Below, in pieces: positions 53,666 to 64,000 of a stretch of DNA of 64,000 bases. The notes under the pieces were generated by a model. It did not search any database. It was not told the DNA's origin and was given only the letters and a program-made list of their open reading frames with translations. Source of the stretch: Fonsecaea monophora (taxonomy: Eukaryota; Ascomycota; Eurotiomycetes; Chaetothyriales; Herpotrichiellaceae); assembly GCF_001642475.1 (NCBI RefSeq), contig NW_019174058.1, forward strand, positions 19,406 through 83,405, read 5' to 3'. Made by a program: the position numbers and the translations under genes. Numbering within the stretch: position 1 is the stretch's first letter; every line of letters begins with the position of its first letter.

Positions 53666-55800
53666 ATGCGCTTCTCTACAGTTGCAGCCGGCTTCGCGGT
53701 CTTTGGTTCCGTCATCGCTGAAGATCTCCTCTTCTTAGACGAGCTTGTCGGGAATGAGGAAGAGCATGCTGTTGCTCTCGGGTTCACTACTAAAGTGGTC
53801 ACAGAAACAGAATGGCGTGCCATGAAGACATCTGACTTTGCGGCCTTCAAAGCAATCATCATCGGTGATCCTTTCGGCTCTGGCGACGTGAGTCTGATTC
53901 AGGTCCTGGAAGACACAAACACCATTTGGGGTCCTGCTGTCACTGGCAATGTCATTATCCACGGTAAAGTCACGCGGTCCTGAGGCCACCTATACCGCTG
54001 ACATAGTTCAGGTGCTGATCAATCCAACCACGACAATTGGGGCGTCGCTGGGGCCTCTGTGCTCATTGACAACAGTATCAAATTTGCAGCCGCTGGTGTC
54101 TCTCCATCGGGCTCCTCCCAGACCGGATTCTATCTCTCCTTGTCACAGTACTATAACACCGCGGCGCTCGATACTCCTGTACCAGCACTGTCCTATTTCG
54201 GTGACTTCAAGGTGTTTGGCCAAGACAACAATGGTGCAGGAGGGTACAATGATATTCATATTGTGGCCTCGTCTCCCGCCATCGACACTCTTACCGACGA
54301 GGATCTGTCAAACTGGTCCTTCAGCACCCACGAAGCGTTCTCGTCGTATCCCTCTGTTGGACAGAATGGGTTTCAAGCCCTGGCAATTGCAGACGGCGTC
54401 ATTACCACCGGCACCCAGAACTATGGTGATGGCCATTCAGGGCTGCCTTACATTCTAAGCCGTGGCGCAACACCAGCCGGCTGCGGTGACGGGAAGTTTG
54501 ATCCCTCTCTCGGCGAAGAGTGCGACGACGGCAACACTGCGGACGGTGATGGTTGTTCCAAGAGCTGCAAGTGTGAAAGCGGCATTGCTAATGGAGATGG
54601 TACTTGTGGTTCCGTTACAACTACCAGCAGCTCAACTACTTCTACCACGGTATGAGAAAGGATATTTGCCCCCGGCCAATGTTCGTTGTCTGACCTTTGT
54701 ATAGACCTCGACGTCATCGTCAAGCACGACCACGACCTTCACAACATCTGTCCTGATCACCACATCCAAGCCCTACTCAAACACGACCACCTCGTCGACA
54801 AGCCCGAGACCTACGACAACCACGGCCTCCCCTGTGACGGTAACGACATCGAAAAGAGCCTGGAGTGCTCCTCCCTACGTCACGCCCTCGATCCCTCGAT
54901 CACAGTGCATCGGCATTGAGATCATCGTGTCAGTGACCGAAATTGAGCAGTGCAGCACCATTGACCCTACCAGCACAAGTAAGTCTCTCATCTGGGGTTT
55001 TCTCTCCCCTCCCCACATGGTCTTTTTCGTCGTGTTGGACGGTTATACTAATTGATCTCACCCAGTCACGTACACGACCACGAGCGTGCTGTCAACCTTC
55101 CAGAAGCCCATCTTCAACACTCCCATCCCATCCATGCCATGCTACGTGTGCGCTTTCCAGTCCCAGGGAATCACCGTGACGGACTTCATCACGGCGACAA
55201 CGGTCAGTACCTTTCCTTCCGCCTTGGCGAATGAAGTCAAAGCTCGTTTACAGAGAAAGAACAACACAGTCAGTAACTGACATGAACACCTTTTTGCAGA
55301 CTCATTGCCCATCCAAACCCACTGCGGCCCCCGCTGTCGTCTACCCATGCTCGACGTGCCAGGGTACCACCTTGACAGAATCGTGCCCGTGGAAAGTCAC
55401 CCCGACGGCACCCCTCCGGCCCTTCACCACCTACGGGCCTGCCAGCCACGAAGAAGGACACGGTGGAGGATACCCGCACGGCGGCCCCGGCAACTCGGCC
55501 CCGGCCACGGTCGCTGCCGCCACGGCAGCCACGTACGGCGGTGGTGCGGCCGGTTCTTCGCCGCCATATGTTCCCGGCGGTGCGCCCCCGGCGGCATACA
55601 CGCCAGCAAACACCCCCGTCGCAGCGGCGACCGCGGCCTCGCCTACACCCACGCCCGCGATCTCTAGCTATGCTCCTGCCCCTGACGCGACGTCCCTGGT
55701 CGCTGTCTACACCGGCGCCGCTGCCTCGAGACCTACAGGTGGTATCGCCTTGATGGGAGCGTTGCTCGGAGCAGGGGCCGTTGCAGTCATCGCCATCTAG
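53666..55800 (+). CDS. Secreted GPI-type protein with DUF4215 cysteine module
   Basis: Five exons: 53666-53963, 54012-54649, 54705-54978, 55066-55202, 55300-55800; 615 aa, all junctions GT..AG and in frame. A signal peptide (MRFSTVAAGFAVFGSVIA) is followed by a ~240-residue N-terminal domain (FKAIIIGDPFG, NVIIHGADQSNHDNWGVAGA, FGDFKVFGQDN) of unknown family. A single DUF4215-type cysteine repeat comes next (CGDGKFDPSLGEECDDGNTA, DGDGCSKSCKCE). A Thr/Ser-rich stalk, two short Cys-containing segments (MPCYVCAFQSQGITVTDFIT, THCPSKP..VYPCSTCQGTTLTESCPW), an Ala/Pro/Gly-rich linker and a C-terminal hydrophobic tail (GGIALMGALLGAGAVAVIAI) complete it. The layout suggests a wall or plasma-membrane anchored adhesin-like protein. 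Function unknown. Confidence 0.8.
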
Positions 55801-56577
55801 GTTGAGAGCACGCTCAGCGTAGTAGACGTGTTTTGCTGATTCCTGTTTTATCTGTGTTTGCCAGAAAACTCCAAAAATCAGTGATCGGGAGGTTTGTGGG
55901 GGGAGGGGCGCTTTTGTACGCAGTACCGCTTATGGAGATGTTTTGATGAAGGGTGCTGGGCCAGGGGGAGGAGGGGAGGTTGGGCGAAGTTCACGTTTCA
56001 TCTGTTGCGAGAGACTTGGAAATATTTTCGCTTCGTCATACTACAATTTTACCCATCTCACTTTTTCTCAGTGGTTCCTTCTTTGTAGTAGAAAGCTGTG
56101 TGTTTAGCTCCATCCGTTAGTCCCCACGCGTTACCCGTGGTGCGAGCAGTCTGCCAATTCGCGGCTCTGTATATATCTCTTCCTAGTTCACGTGTCGTCC
56201 GGCTCGAGAGTTGGCGACCATGAAGGGAATGGCAATACGGGAACAAGAAGTGTGTGTCTGAAGCAGCGGACAGCGTTGAAGCTGTCGAGATGCTGCTATG
56301 TCCAGCCATCGATATGTCAAGTGACAGAGCACTTATATAGGCAGGTAATTGTAGCCGGAAGGAGTCGTGCACAACGAGCGTCTTTTAGATAGGAGTAGAG
56401 TGAATGCTGTGCTTGGAAATTCACTCGACCGTCACTTTCTTCTCTCTGCCTCCACTCGCCCAATACTCTGGCTCCAACCTTCAACTACCACTCCACTCAA
56501 CACGACCTCACCATCCACTTGCCAACCTGCTGCCTCCTCTGCTCCTCGTCCTTCGCGCATATCCCATCGAAACAGCC
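55801..56577. other. intergenic with pyrimidine-rich leader
   Basis: About 780 bp. The segment 56436-56570 is CT-rich and resembles a former promoter for the broken BTB copy that follows. Confidence 0.4.
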
Positions 56578-57711
56578 ATGGCTGAGCTCAACGTCAGAGA
56601 TGCCAACCTCCCTTCGCCTAGTACCGGGACAAAGGGCAAACGAAATGCCGGCGCAATGGCCCCTGAGGAGAACGCACAAGAATAGCGCAGCGCCAAACTG
56701 GTGCAAATTATGCCAGGCGGTGATGTTGTCTTCAGAGTTGCGACAGGCAATGATGTCCTGGACATTCGGGTTTCTGGAGCGGTCGTCAGTATCGTTTCAG
56801 TATCGTTTTGGCGGAAGGTGCTATTCTCGCGCACGCAGAGAAGGAGAAGGCAATACCAAGGTCATTTGCTTGCCAGAGGATGACCCAAAGATCGTCCCAA
56901 GTCTGCTCGAAATTCCACCACAAGTAAGACCTCGACCATTTCGATGGTATGCAGTTGATCAAGTTGACGACTGCTGCAGCCAAGTGGCTGTGCATTCCAG
57001 CACTGAGACCGTGGATTTTGATGAGGCTCTGGAGTGTTATTGAATGTTTCCACGGGATCTATCCGGAGTACTGGAAACAGCGGTCCGTGGCTGAGGACCG
57101 GGCTACGCAGTCTGGGATGCAGTGGGTGGTGCTTTCCGATGCTGCGATACTTTTACATGCTGCCATCGCATTCCGTCTCGAGAGGTTATTCTGGCAAATG
57201 ACGAGAGTCCTGATCTATTCAGGCGCCACATATCTTGTGCGAGATCTCAAGGAAATGAGCGACTCTGAAAACATCAGTGCAGTCATTGGTTCGTTGTTAG
57301 TATTTCCCTGGACTTAAAGATCTTCAGACAACCACAGGTCTCATAAATGCGACCCCGACGCGGTACAAGTCGAATTTTTTACTGATGATAGTGGAATGCA
57401 TTGGAAGAGAGACAGCCAAAAAGCCTCTGATCTGTCAATCCAACAAGTATGGGTATTTGATGCTTCAGTTGAAGTTTCACGAGCTTACACCCTATGCGGA
57501 GACCACAAATGTGCAGACGGTGTATTTGATGGTGTGCAAGGTGCAAGAGATGGCTGCAACCTTCATCAGCAAAAACATCACCTGGAAGAGTCTTCAAGAC
57601 GAAGCATGCGTTGGCGATTGTGCATACTGCAAGCGAGCAAACGCGAAGGGTGCCTCAGCACTAGCGAGGATTGTACTCTATGTACTGGAACGACCGGATA
57701 GGAGCGACTGA
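56578..57711 (+). pseudogene. Decayed BTB paralogue
   Basis: An ATG at 56578 opens a frame that aligns with the BTB gene at 50343 (RSAKLVQIMPGGDVVFRV against RPAKLVEVVPDGDVLLAV), but an in-frame TAG lies just before it (56683). The alignment then changes frame near 56825 and again near 56905. A TAA interrupts FHHK*DLDHFDG, which corresponds to AHHKAENVDHCDG. The downstream part QLIKLT..IPALRPW and SDAAILLHAAIAFRLERLFW stays similar to LVKLVE..VKALRPW and MSVAAVFKLNDLFW. The last piece (MIVECIGRE, CVGDCAYCKR) matches ILECVGRD and the Cys knuckle. Two frameshifts and two stops support a pseudogene. A short product from 56949 is possible but unlikely. Confidence 0.75.
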
Positions 57712-58037
57712 GAGCCGTCAAGAAGGCTGGCGAGACAGAAATGCTGGCTGGTGGGGAGTGATGAGATCTGCAGGGCCTGCTTTAGGTGTGATATGGCAAA
57801 GGAAGGTGCTTCAAAGCATGATGAACTCAAGGCATTCTGATGGAAAGGCGGATAGATGGCTGGTGAGGCTGTAAAGGACGAGCGCGGCGAGATCCTTCGG
57901 CATATCTTCGGATGATTCATTGGCTGATTCCCAAGGCCGAAAACAGAGGGTGTAAACAACCACCTCTTCTTCACCTGATCTTCACCTCTTCATCTCCTGA
58001 CTAGAACCCCTCTTCCTTCACTAAATGCCCTAGCAAC
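57712..58037. other. intergenic
   Basis: 326 bp upstream of mad1. CT-rich towards the start codon. No other feature. Confidence 0.4.
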
Positions 58038-60335
58038 ATGAGCTCTCCGGCGTCTAAACGTATGCGCTTATCGACCTCAAGAATTTCCCTCTCGGGTCGC
58101 AAAAGCATTTCGGGTGGGCAATCAGCGTTACCTCGACCGGCTTCCGCAGCCGGTCAAAATCGACTTGCCAGCACACAACCGTCATACGATTTCATTACCG
58201 GCGGCGCAGTTGAGAACCCTCCACAGGCTTCCAGACAGTCCAGAGTCCGTCAGCCTTCTGTCTCCCGGGCAGATCAGTCCCACGATGAGAACCTGCGTGC
58301 GAAAATCAACTCCCTTGAGTACGAGTTGAAGAATTTGCAGCAAGAACGAGGGCTTTTGGCGCTACAACATGAGAAAGAGCTACGAGAACAACAACTCCGG
58401 GCCGATGCCGATTTCAAGAGATACCAAACGGCAGAGAGCGCCGCTCAAAAGGCGACGCAGCGACAGGAGGCGCTCGCGAAGGAATTGCGCGAACTGCAGG
58501 ACCAGAGAATCAACGAAAAAGCCGCGCTAGAACGACAACTACGCGATTTGCAGGATCAAGCTGCTTCACTCAAGGAAGATGCTGCGGACGCCCAGGCACG
58601 CCTCGCGGATCAAGAAAGACATAACAAGTACCAACTCAATGATGTCGAGGCAAAGCGTGCGGTTCTTCAAGAGACTGTGGACAGTGTCAGACAACACCTG
58701 GAAGAATTGACTCAGCAGTTTGAGTCATCGCAGGCGCGCTTGTCTCAACGGGATTCGAAAATCGAAAGTCTCGAAGCAGAAGTGGCTGCGTTGAAGTCGC
58801 ACACTGGTGACAGCGAAGCGATGCAAGTTCTGCAAAACCAGCTCTCAGAACAAATGAGCCACGTTCGAAAGCTCGAGGCAACCAACAGAGAACAACTAGC
58901 CGAGCTGCGGCGACTGCGCGAATCACATCGCAGCGTCGAGGTCGTTGAAGAACAGAAACACGGTCTAGAAATCGAACTTCAAGTGCTCAGGGACGTGCAA
59001 AGACAGCTGGGTGAAGCTCAGATACAAAGAGAAATTCTAGAGGACGAAAAGAGAACCTGGACAAGCCTCCTGCAGCGCGACGGTCAAGAGAGCGAATTCG
59101 AATCCCCTGAAGCTGTGGTAAAAGCTCTTATCCAACAACGAATAGAGTACGCTTCGATTGTGGACAGACTGGGCACCGTCGAAAGCGATATCGCCGAGAA
59201 GGATGAGATAATCAGGGCACAGGAAAGAGACAAAGCGGCCTTGACCGCCGAGATCGAGGCTTTGAAATCCACGAAGACTGCACAATCAGACGCGGGTCAA
59301 GACAACAAAGCTTACAAAAGATTAGAGCGACAACGGGTCCTTGCCGTCAAAGAGGTTGAATATCTTCGAGCACAATTGAAGACCTTCGATACCGAGGAAA
59401 CTGTCTTGATGGACAACCAGAACTTCGATGCACAACGCTCGGAACAAATCAAGGCCCTGGAAAACTTGGTGGATCAATACAAAACTGAAGTGCAGACACT
59501 GCACTCTGATCTTTCAAAACTTGAAGCTGCAGCTGCACCCAGCACCCCAGCTGCGGACGAGCCTCGTGGAACCAAGCGACCAGCAGATTCACAAGAACCT
59601 GAAGGCGAAGGCGGTAGTTCACAACTCGGTGCATTGTTGAGAAAGAACAAGAATCTCCAAATCGCGTTGCAGAAGACCGCTCAACAGTCACAGATGTTGG
59701 CCACAGACCTTCAAGCGACAAAATCACAACTCAAAGCCTTACGAGAGAGCTCCAAGACACGAGTATTGGAGCTTCGGGACAATCCTACTGCCAAAGCCGA
59801 AGCGATCAAACTATCAACTCTACGAACGCTCAAGGAAGAAAACAAGGCGCTTCTCGCACAGTTGCGGGGTGAGGACCTTGATGGAGTCAAGATGGTCCCA
59901 GCAACCTCGGTTGATGCGCTCAAATTGGATCTGAAGGATATGGAAATGGTTGTCGCCGAGAAAGAAAAAAGGATGAGACGACAGCGAGAGATCTGGACCC
60001 AAAAGGCTGCAGAATTCCGGGACGTTATTGCAAGCGTTCTCGGGTACAAAGTCAACTTTCTCCCTAATGGAAAGGCCAAGGTTTCGAGTATGTATTATGG
60101 GCGACCTCATGATCTGGGAGATGAGAGCGAGGACGAAGAGGACGACCATTACATTATTTTCGATGGTGACAATGGTACAATGAAGATTAGCGGCGGTTCC
60201 GACAGTCCTTTTGCTGCAGAAATCAGAGATCTGATCAATTTCTGGGTGAAAGAGAAGAAACAGATACCGTGCTTCTTAGCAGCGATGACCCTGGAGTTTT
60301 ATGAGAAGTTCACCAACCGGGAGAATGAGGCTTGA
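58038..60335 (+). CDS. mad1: Spindle assembly checkpoint protein Mad1
   Basis: 765 aa, intronless; start MSSPASKRMRLSTSRISLSG. A disordered Ser-rich N-terminus (~1-80) is followed by a long coiled coil (~80-640) with heptads throughout, broken near 505-530 by a Pro/Glu-rich segment (AAPSTPAADEPRGTKRP). The C-terminal head has the RWD-like Mad1 fold: WTQKAAEFRDVIASVLGYKV, YYGRPHDLGDESEDEEDDHY, IIFDGDNGTMKISGG and IRDLINFWVKEKKQIPCFLA, close to Mad1 of other fungi. Mad1 recruits Mad2 to unattached kinetochores (family knowledge). The canonical Mad2-interacting motif is expected near 480-560 and was not identified with certainty. Confidence 0.92.
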   Translation: MSSPASKRMRLSTSRISLSGRKSISGGQSALPRPASAAGQNRLASTQPSYDFITGGAVENPPQASRQSRVRQPSVSRADQSHDENLRAKINSLEYELKNLQQERGLLALQHEKELREQQLRADADFKRYQTAESAAQKATQRQEALAKELRELQDQRINEKAALERQLRDLQDQAASLKEDAADAQARLADQERHNKYQLNDVEAKRAVLQETVDSVRQHLEELTQQFESSQARLSQRDSKIESLEAEVAALKSHTGDSEAMQVLQNQLSEQMSHVRKLEATNREQLAELRRLRESHRSVEVVEEQKHGLEIELQVLRDVQRQLGEAQIQREILEDEKRTWTSLLQRDGQESEFESPEAVVKALIQQRIEYASIVDRLGTVESDIAEKDEIIRAQERDKAALTAEIEALKSTKTAQSDAGQDNKAYKRLERQRVLAVKEVEYLRAQLKTFDTEETVLMDNQNFDAQRSEQIKALENLVDQYKTEVQTLHSDLSKLEAAAAPSTPAADEPRGTKRPADSQEPEGEGGSSQLGALLRKNKNLQIALQKTAQQSQMLATDLQATKSQLKALRESSKTRVLELRDNPTAKAEAIKLSTLRTLKEENKALLAQLRGEDLDGVKMVPATSVDALKLDLKDMEMVVAEKEKRMRRQREIWTQKAAEFRDVIASVLGYKVNFLPNGKAKVSSMYYGRPHDLGDESEDEEDDHYIIFDGDNGTMKISGGSDSPFAAEIRDLINFWVKEKKQIPCFLAAMTLEFYEKFTNRENEA

Positions 60336-61056
60336 CAGTCTGATCAGCCTCGTGGCCTTGTTGACTTGGTGGAGGCTCTGCTGAGAGCAAACGAGCCAAA
60401 CAATGAGCTGTGTCGAGGCAGACCGACAGGGTATATGGGGGGAGCCCGGCGCTGAAACGAGAGAGGGAAATACACTACTGCTTTTGAGAGGAGATATTCT
60501 CGCAACAGGGCTGAATGTGATTTTATGCAGAAATGAGCTATTGAAGAGATCTGTTTGCAGTTCTGCCCCTTGTCCCTCAAATGGAATGACGGCCACTGAG
60601 AGCCACCGAGAGTCTTGATGATAATTCAATCATTCAATGACGATGGGAAGCTGGAGTTGTACAACGCTTGACCCAAAGACGCTTAGCGCACATCAACTTA
60701 GGATTAGCGTCAACTGATTTGTGAGGCGGCCCGGCGTCTAGACCCGAGGCTAAAAGCCACATCCTCCTGGCCGTGTCTTGTGTGTCTCGAGTTCCCCTCA
60801 CTCCTCTGCCACTCTCCTGAGTCCTCAGCTCCGAGTCTTGACATCCGGCTTTACGCCTCCCCCGGATTATTCACCTATCGTGCCCACCGGCCTCGCTTCG
60901 TCTTTCCGCTTCGCCAATTCTGCCCATCGTGCCATCATACCACTACCGAGACTCGCAAGAACCAACGATTCAAGCCCTCCCCCCGGAAGGGTCAGGAAGC
61001 AAGACCCAGATATCGATAATGGATTGCTTCAACCTCCATGACCTCGAGATCCGTTG
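60336..61056. other. intergenic with pyrimidine-rich leader
   Basis: About 720 bp. The last 300 bp are C/T-rich, probably the promoter and leader of the following gene. No gene seen. Confidence 0.4.
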
Positions 61057-62892
61057 ATGCAGGCCGCCGCCGACCATGAAGATCCCCACAAAGACTCCAT
61101 TCGTGACCTCAAAAAGATGCCACCTCAGTTCTTATTCGTCAATAAGGATGCCGCCAGCACCTCGCTGACCCGCAGCAGCGCCGCTGAACAGACCTCGATC
61201 AATTCTCATGTCCAGCGTGGTCGTCGGCATCGGCGCTCTGCCACCAGCGCCAGTCGCGCTGGGACGAGGGCGAGGAAGAATGCGACCCGGGAAAAGCCTA
61301 CTACCTCTGTAACAGATCCCGACCTGGTCGACTCCTCGCCATCTCCGCCAAAGGTAAAGACCGAGCCCAAAGAAGAGGATACCGACAATAAGATATGGCT
61401 ACCCGCTAGACTGTCGCCGCGCGCCAAGTTCGCCGAGCAGCCAAAACGGGAAAATCTTGAATCACCAGCCTCGACTCGCAGAAAATCCACCAAGCCGAAG
61501 ACACCAAAGTCGCTGGCCGGGCCAACCGTCGAGAAAAAAGCAGTTGTGTTGCTGAACTCCCCGCGTGCCGTCGAAACTCCCCGGGATATCAGTCAGATCA
61601 CTTCGACTTCGCTCGACCCCTTCGGTCAATCGGTCGTCAAACTCGACCCACATGTCGCAAAGCTTTGTCGGTACTTCTGCGAAATCTTCCATCCCAGCGT
61701 GTGGCACGCTGAGACGTGGGCCTCGCGAGAAGGATCATACACGTACCAGACTACCGCTGTGGATGTTGTTCGGCGAGCCATGCAGAGTGAAGTTGAAATG
61801 AATGCAATGCTCGCTAGCATGGCCGCTCGAATCGAGAATGTGGATATGGTCCCCGGTCAGGGTACGGACAAGTACATGGGCAACGCGCTGGAAGCCGTGC
61901 GACGGCGCTTCAGTTCTGCACCAAAACAGCAATTGCTGCTTATTGTCTTTCACCTGTATGCAGCAGATGCCTACCGACAGAACTATCAAGCAGCGAAGAT
62001 ACATATGCAAGCAGCAAAAGTGCTGTTCGATTCTTGGGGTGGCCTCCACCATGTACCAGACCCAGCATTGAAGGAGCTTTTTATCATTGGCGATGGGCAC
62101 ATGTCTGCCGTTCTTCTGGAGCCGTGCAGTCTGCCATGTGAATACGATCCTGGCCCATACTGGGTTGTCACTCCGCCTCAGCTACAGCTTGCTCCCCAAC
62201 AAGACTTGATCCGCTTTGCGCCTGCTCTGCAGCGACTATGTCTCCAGGGATATTTCCCGGAGGAGCTAGTGGAGATCATACAAGAGACGGCGGAATGCTC
62301 CTGGGTTTTGCATCATGCACCACTGGGAGCACCGGAGGCGTCAAAGCATGCGGCGAGATGGCTGCAGTGGCGTCACGCAGCAGTTCGATACCGGCTTCTG
62401 GCCCTGGAATATCCAGGATCTAGCCTCGACGCCTTCCGTGTGGGGTTACTCATGTGGATCTTGACGTCTATGGTGATACTTGGGTTGAAGCGATTGGGAA
62501 GCTTGATTGCACCAAAACTACGAGCCATCTTCTGCTCAGTCGATGGACCACATAGTCAGTGGGAGGGACTATCGCAGCTTAAGACATGGGTGCTAACGAT
62601 TGGCGCCATGTGCTCTATGATTGGCACTGAGGACGAAAAGTGGTTCATCGAGCAGCTTTTTGAGATCGGATTCGTTGAGCATATCAGACAGTTCCAAGAG
62701 ACGCACCCAGACTTCGACACGCTGGATGTGCTGAGGAACTTTCAAGAAAAGTTTTTCTACTACGATGCTCTTCAACGAGTCAGGCTGGAGAGGTTGGCAC
62801 GTCTCCTCAGCGGTGGGTTGAGCGAGACACCCAGTTCGGCGTCGCAGAGCAGTCCCAGTGACCTATCGCGGAAATCGAGATCTCCGGCATGA
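61057..62892 (+). CDS. Fungal transcription-factor-domain protein without Zn2Cys6
   Basis: 611 aa from the ATG at 61057; an alternative ATG at 61117 gives MPPQFLFVNKDAAS, a start common in this fungal family, and may be the real one. The N-terminal part is basic and disordered (RGRRHRRSATS, KVKTEPKEEDT) and carries no zinc-cluster cysteines. The C-terminal ~400 residues are helical and resemble the fungal-specific transcription factor domain of the Fungal_trans_2 type. Examples are VDVVRRAMQSEVEMNAMLAS, LEAVRRRFSSAPKQQLLLIV, NYQAAKIHMQAAKVLFDSWG and GGLHHVPDPALKELFIIGD. Such proteins may be regulators that lost DNA binding or cofactors. Target genes are unknown. Confidence 0.78.
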   Translation: MQAAADHEDPHKDSIRDLKKMPPQFLFVNKDAASTSLTRSSAAEQTSINSHVQRGRRHRRSATSASRAGTRARKNATREKPTTSVTDPDLVDSSPSPPKVKTEPKEEDTDNKIWLPARLSPRAKFAEQPKRENLESPASTRRKSTKPKTPKSLAGPTVEKKAVVLLNSPRAVETPRDISQITSTSLDPFGQSVVKLDPHVAKLCRYFCEIFHPSVWHAETWASREGSYTYQTTAVDVVRRAMQSEVEMNAMLASMAARIENVDMVPGQGTDKYMGNALEAVRRRFSSAPKQQLLLIVFHLYAADAYRQNYQAAKIHMQAAKVLFDSWGGLHHVPDPALKELFIIGDGHMSAVLLEPCSLPCEYDPGPYWVVTPPQLQLAPQQDLIRFAPALQRLCLQGYFPEELVEIIQETAECSWVLHHAPLGAPEASKHAARWLQWRHAAVRYRLLALEYPGSSLDAFRVGLLMWILTSMVILGLKRLGSLIAPKLRAIFCSVDGPHSQWEGLSQLKTWVLTIGAMCSMIGTEDEKWFIEQLFEIGFVEHIRQFQETHPDFDTLDVLRNFQEKFFYYDALQRVRLERLARLLSGGLSETPSSASQSSPSDLSRKSRSPA

Positions 62893-64000
62893 CCAGTCCG
62901 AAAACAGCCGTTGCGATACACCGCTGTACCATCGCATTGGCTCGATGAATCACTCGAATGATGGGCGAAAAGTATTGGGAAGCCTGGCGAGTCTCGTGCT
63001 GATTACGGTCCTCGTCTTTACGTTGTCGATCAGTATGTACCATGATCCACGACGACATGGACAAATTGCTCAAGGCTGCCGCATTTTCCTTCCTGCTGGA
63101 TAATGAACCATGATACACACGCAGCGGCTTCAGGTGGTGGTGCAGTACGTCGTATGGAGGGGAGGCCGAACGACACTGTTTCTATCCCAGCGCGGAAGCT
63201 AGTGACCTATTTCCCAGAAGCCCTTTGGACGCGGAGGTCAATTTACTTTCTCAATCTACTAACATATCTAGGACTTTGATTGACCTGAGGAATTAGCTGG
63301 CTCATCTGAGTGTGATTGCCATTCTTGGTCACAGAGCGACCCAAGATTCTTGCTAGGACTACACTGTCATGGTTGGTCGAGACGCCAACCGTTTCGGCCG
63401 TGACCGAGCTATTGCCAAGTGCTCGGCCCTCATGACAAGCAACAGAGCAGGAGAGGCTCATGGTGTACGACCACTTGGACGACTGTTTTAGATAAGAAAG
63501 GTCGGAGCGCATTTAGAAGGAGACTTGACACCTACGAGTTATGGAGATGACAATTTCGATAGTTTTCTTAGAACGAAGACTCAAGGATGGATGTTTGCTG
63601 TTTTAATTATTAAATTCGGTGTTCTGGAGCGATCCCACAATGATGGATCAAGTGGGCATAATAATATGCGTTAGACGACCGAGAAGCTGAGCGAGATTAT
63701 GAGAAAAGTATGTGTGTATGAGCCGAAATTGTGACCCAGAGCTCGCTCTGAGCAATTCTTCCATTCCAATTTCGCGAAAAAAAAAAACAAGCAACTTCAA
63801 AACTGTTTCGCAAAAAAAAAAGGGACGACCCATTAACAACACTGCAGCTGGCGACGAGGCACGCTAGTGACACTAAGGTGGAAGCACGAACCTAAACTAA
63901 AAAAATCGATCGAGACGAGACCAACCGACCTAGAGCACAGACAACAAGCAAAGACAGAAAAACGCAGCAAAAGACGAGGAGAAACAAGAAAATAGACGCA
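62893..64000. other. gene-free right edge with A-rich tail
   Basis: About 1.1 kb with no supported gene. From 63770 the plus strand carries two poly-A runs of about ten bases, each preceded by TTTCGC, and the last 140 bases are A-rich and very poor in T. It may be the UTR or leader of a gene beyond the window. Confidence 0.45.

Overview
The window is nuclear DNA from a filamentous ascomycete (Pezizomycotina). Genes sit on both strands as independent units, most introns are 45-180 bp with GT...AG ends, and pyrimidine-rich leaders precede several start codons. Gene content is typical of this group: Atg11, Mad1, a Yen1/GEN1 nuclease, a Psk1-type S6 kinase, Nhp6, homoserine dehydrogenase, a WSC-domain wall protein and a heme-dependent N-demethylase-like protein. 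A Eurotiomycetes-like origin is my guess; the class cannot be fixed from the sequence alone. I see no prokaryotic operon, CRISPR array, convincing tRNA or rRNA, or intact transposon.

Layout. 0.4-8.4 kb: a Ser/basic-rich hypothetical protein, an APC-family permease (8 exons, minus) divergent from a trimethyllysine dioxygenase (plus), then a small hypothetical protein. 8.9-16.8 kb: an Arp10-type dynactin subunit, a small membrane protein with an apple-like ectodomain, the Yen1-type resolvase with a 14-nt first exon, and a protein with two FolB domains whose stop lies 18 bp from that of yen1. 17.7-22.1 kb: Psk1-type AGC kinase and an F-box-like protein. 23.2-30.2 kb: a 1363-aa GH16 / apple-like / mucin / WSC / GPI wall protein (8 exons) and an MFS transporter. 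31-38 kb: an uncharacterised nine-exon gene, Nhp6, and a 3.2-kb gene-free stretch with CACGTG sites. 38.2-47.6 kb: Atg11 (with a 3' exon), a DUF3445/HODM-like protein, homoserine dehydrogenase, and a two-helix membrane protein. 48.4-57.7 kb is accessory in character: a single-pass membrane protein, a BTB protein, a secreted GPI-type protein with a DUF4215 cysteine module, and a decayed BTB paralogue. 58-63 kb: Mad1 and a fungal transcription-factor-like protein without a zinc cluster.

Functional links. The permease/dioxygenase pair looks like a carnitine-related module (transport plus first biosynthetic step). The GH16-WSC protein, the apple-domain membrane protein and the DUF4215 protein are all cell-surface candidates. 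Exon coordinates were worked out by hand from reading frame, GT/AG signals and family similarity. The summed lengths of every multi-exon model are divisible by three, but no transcript data were available.
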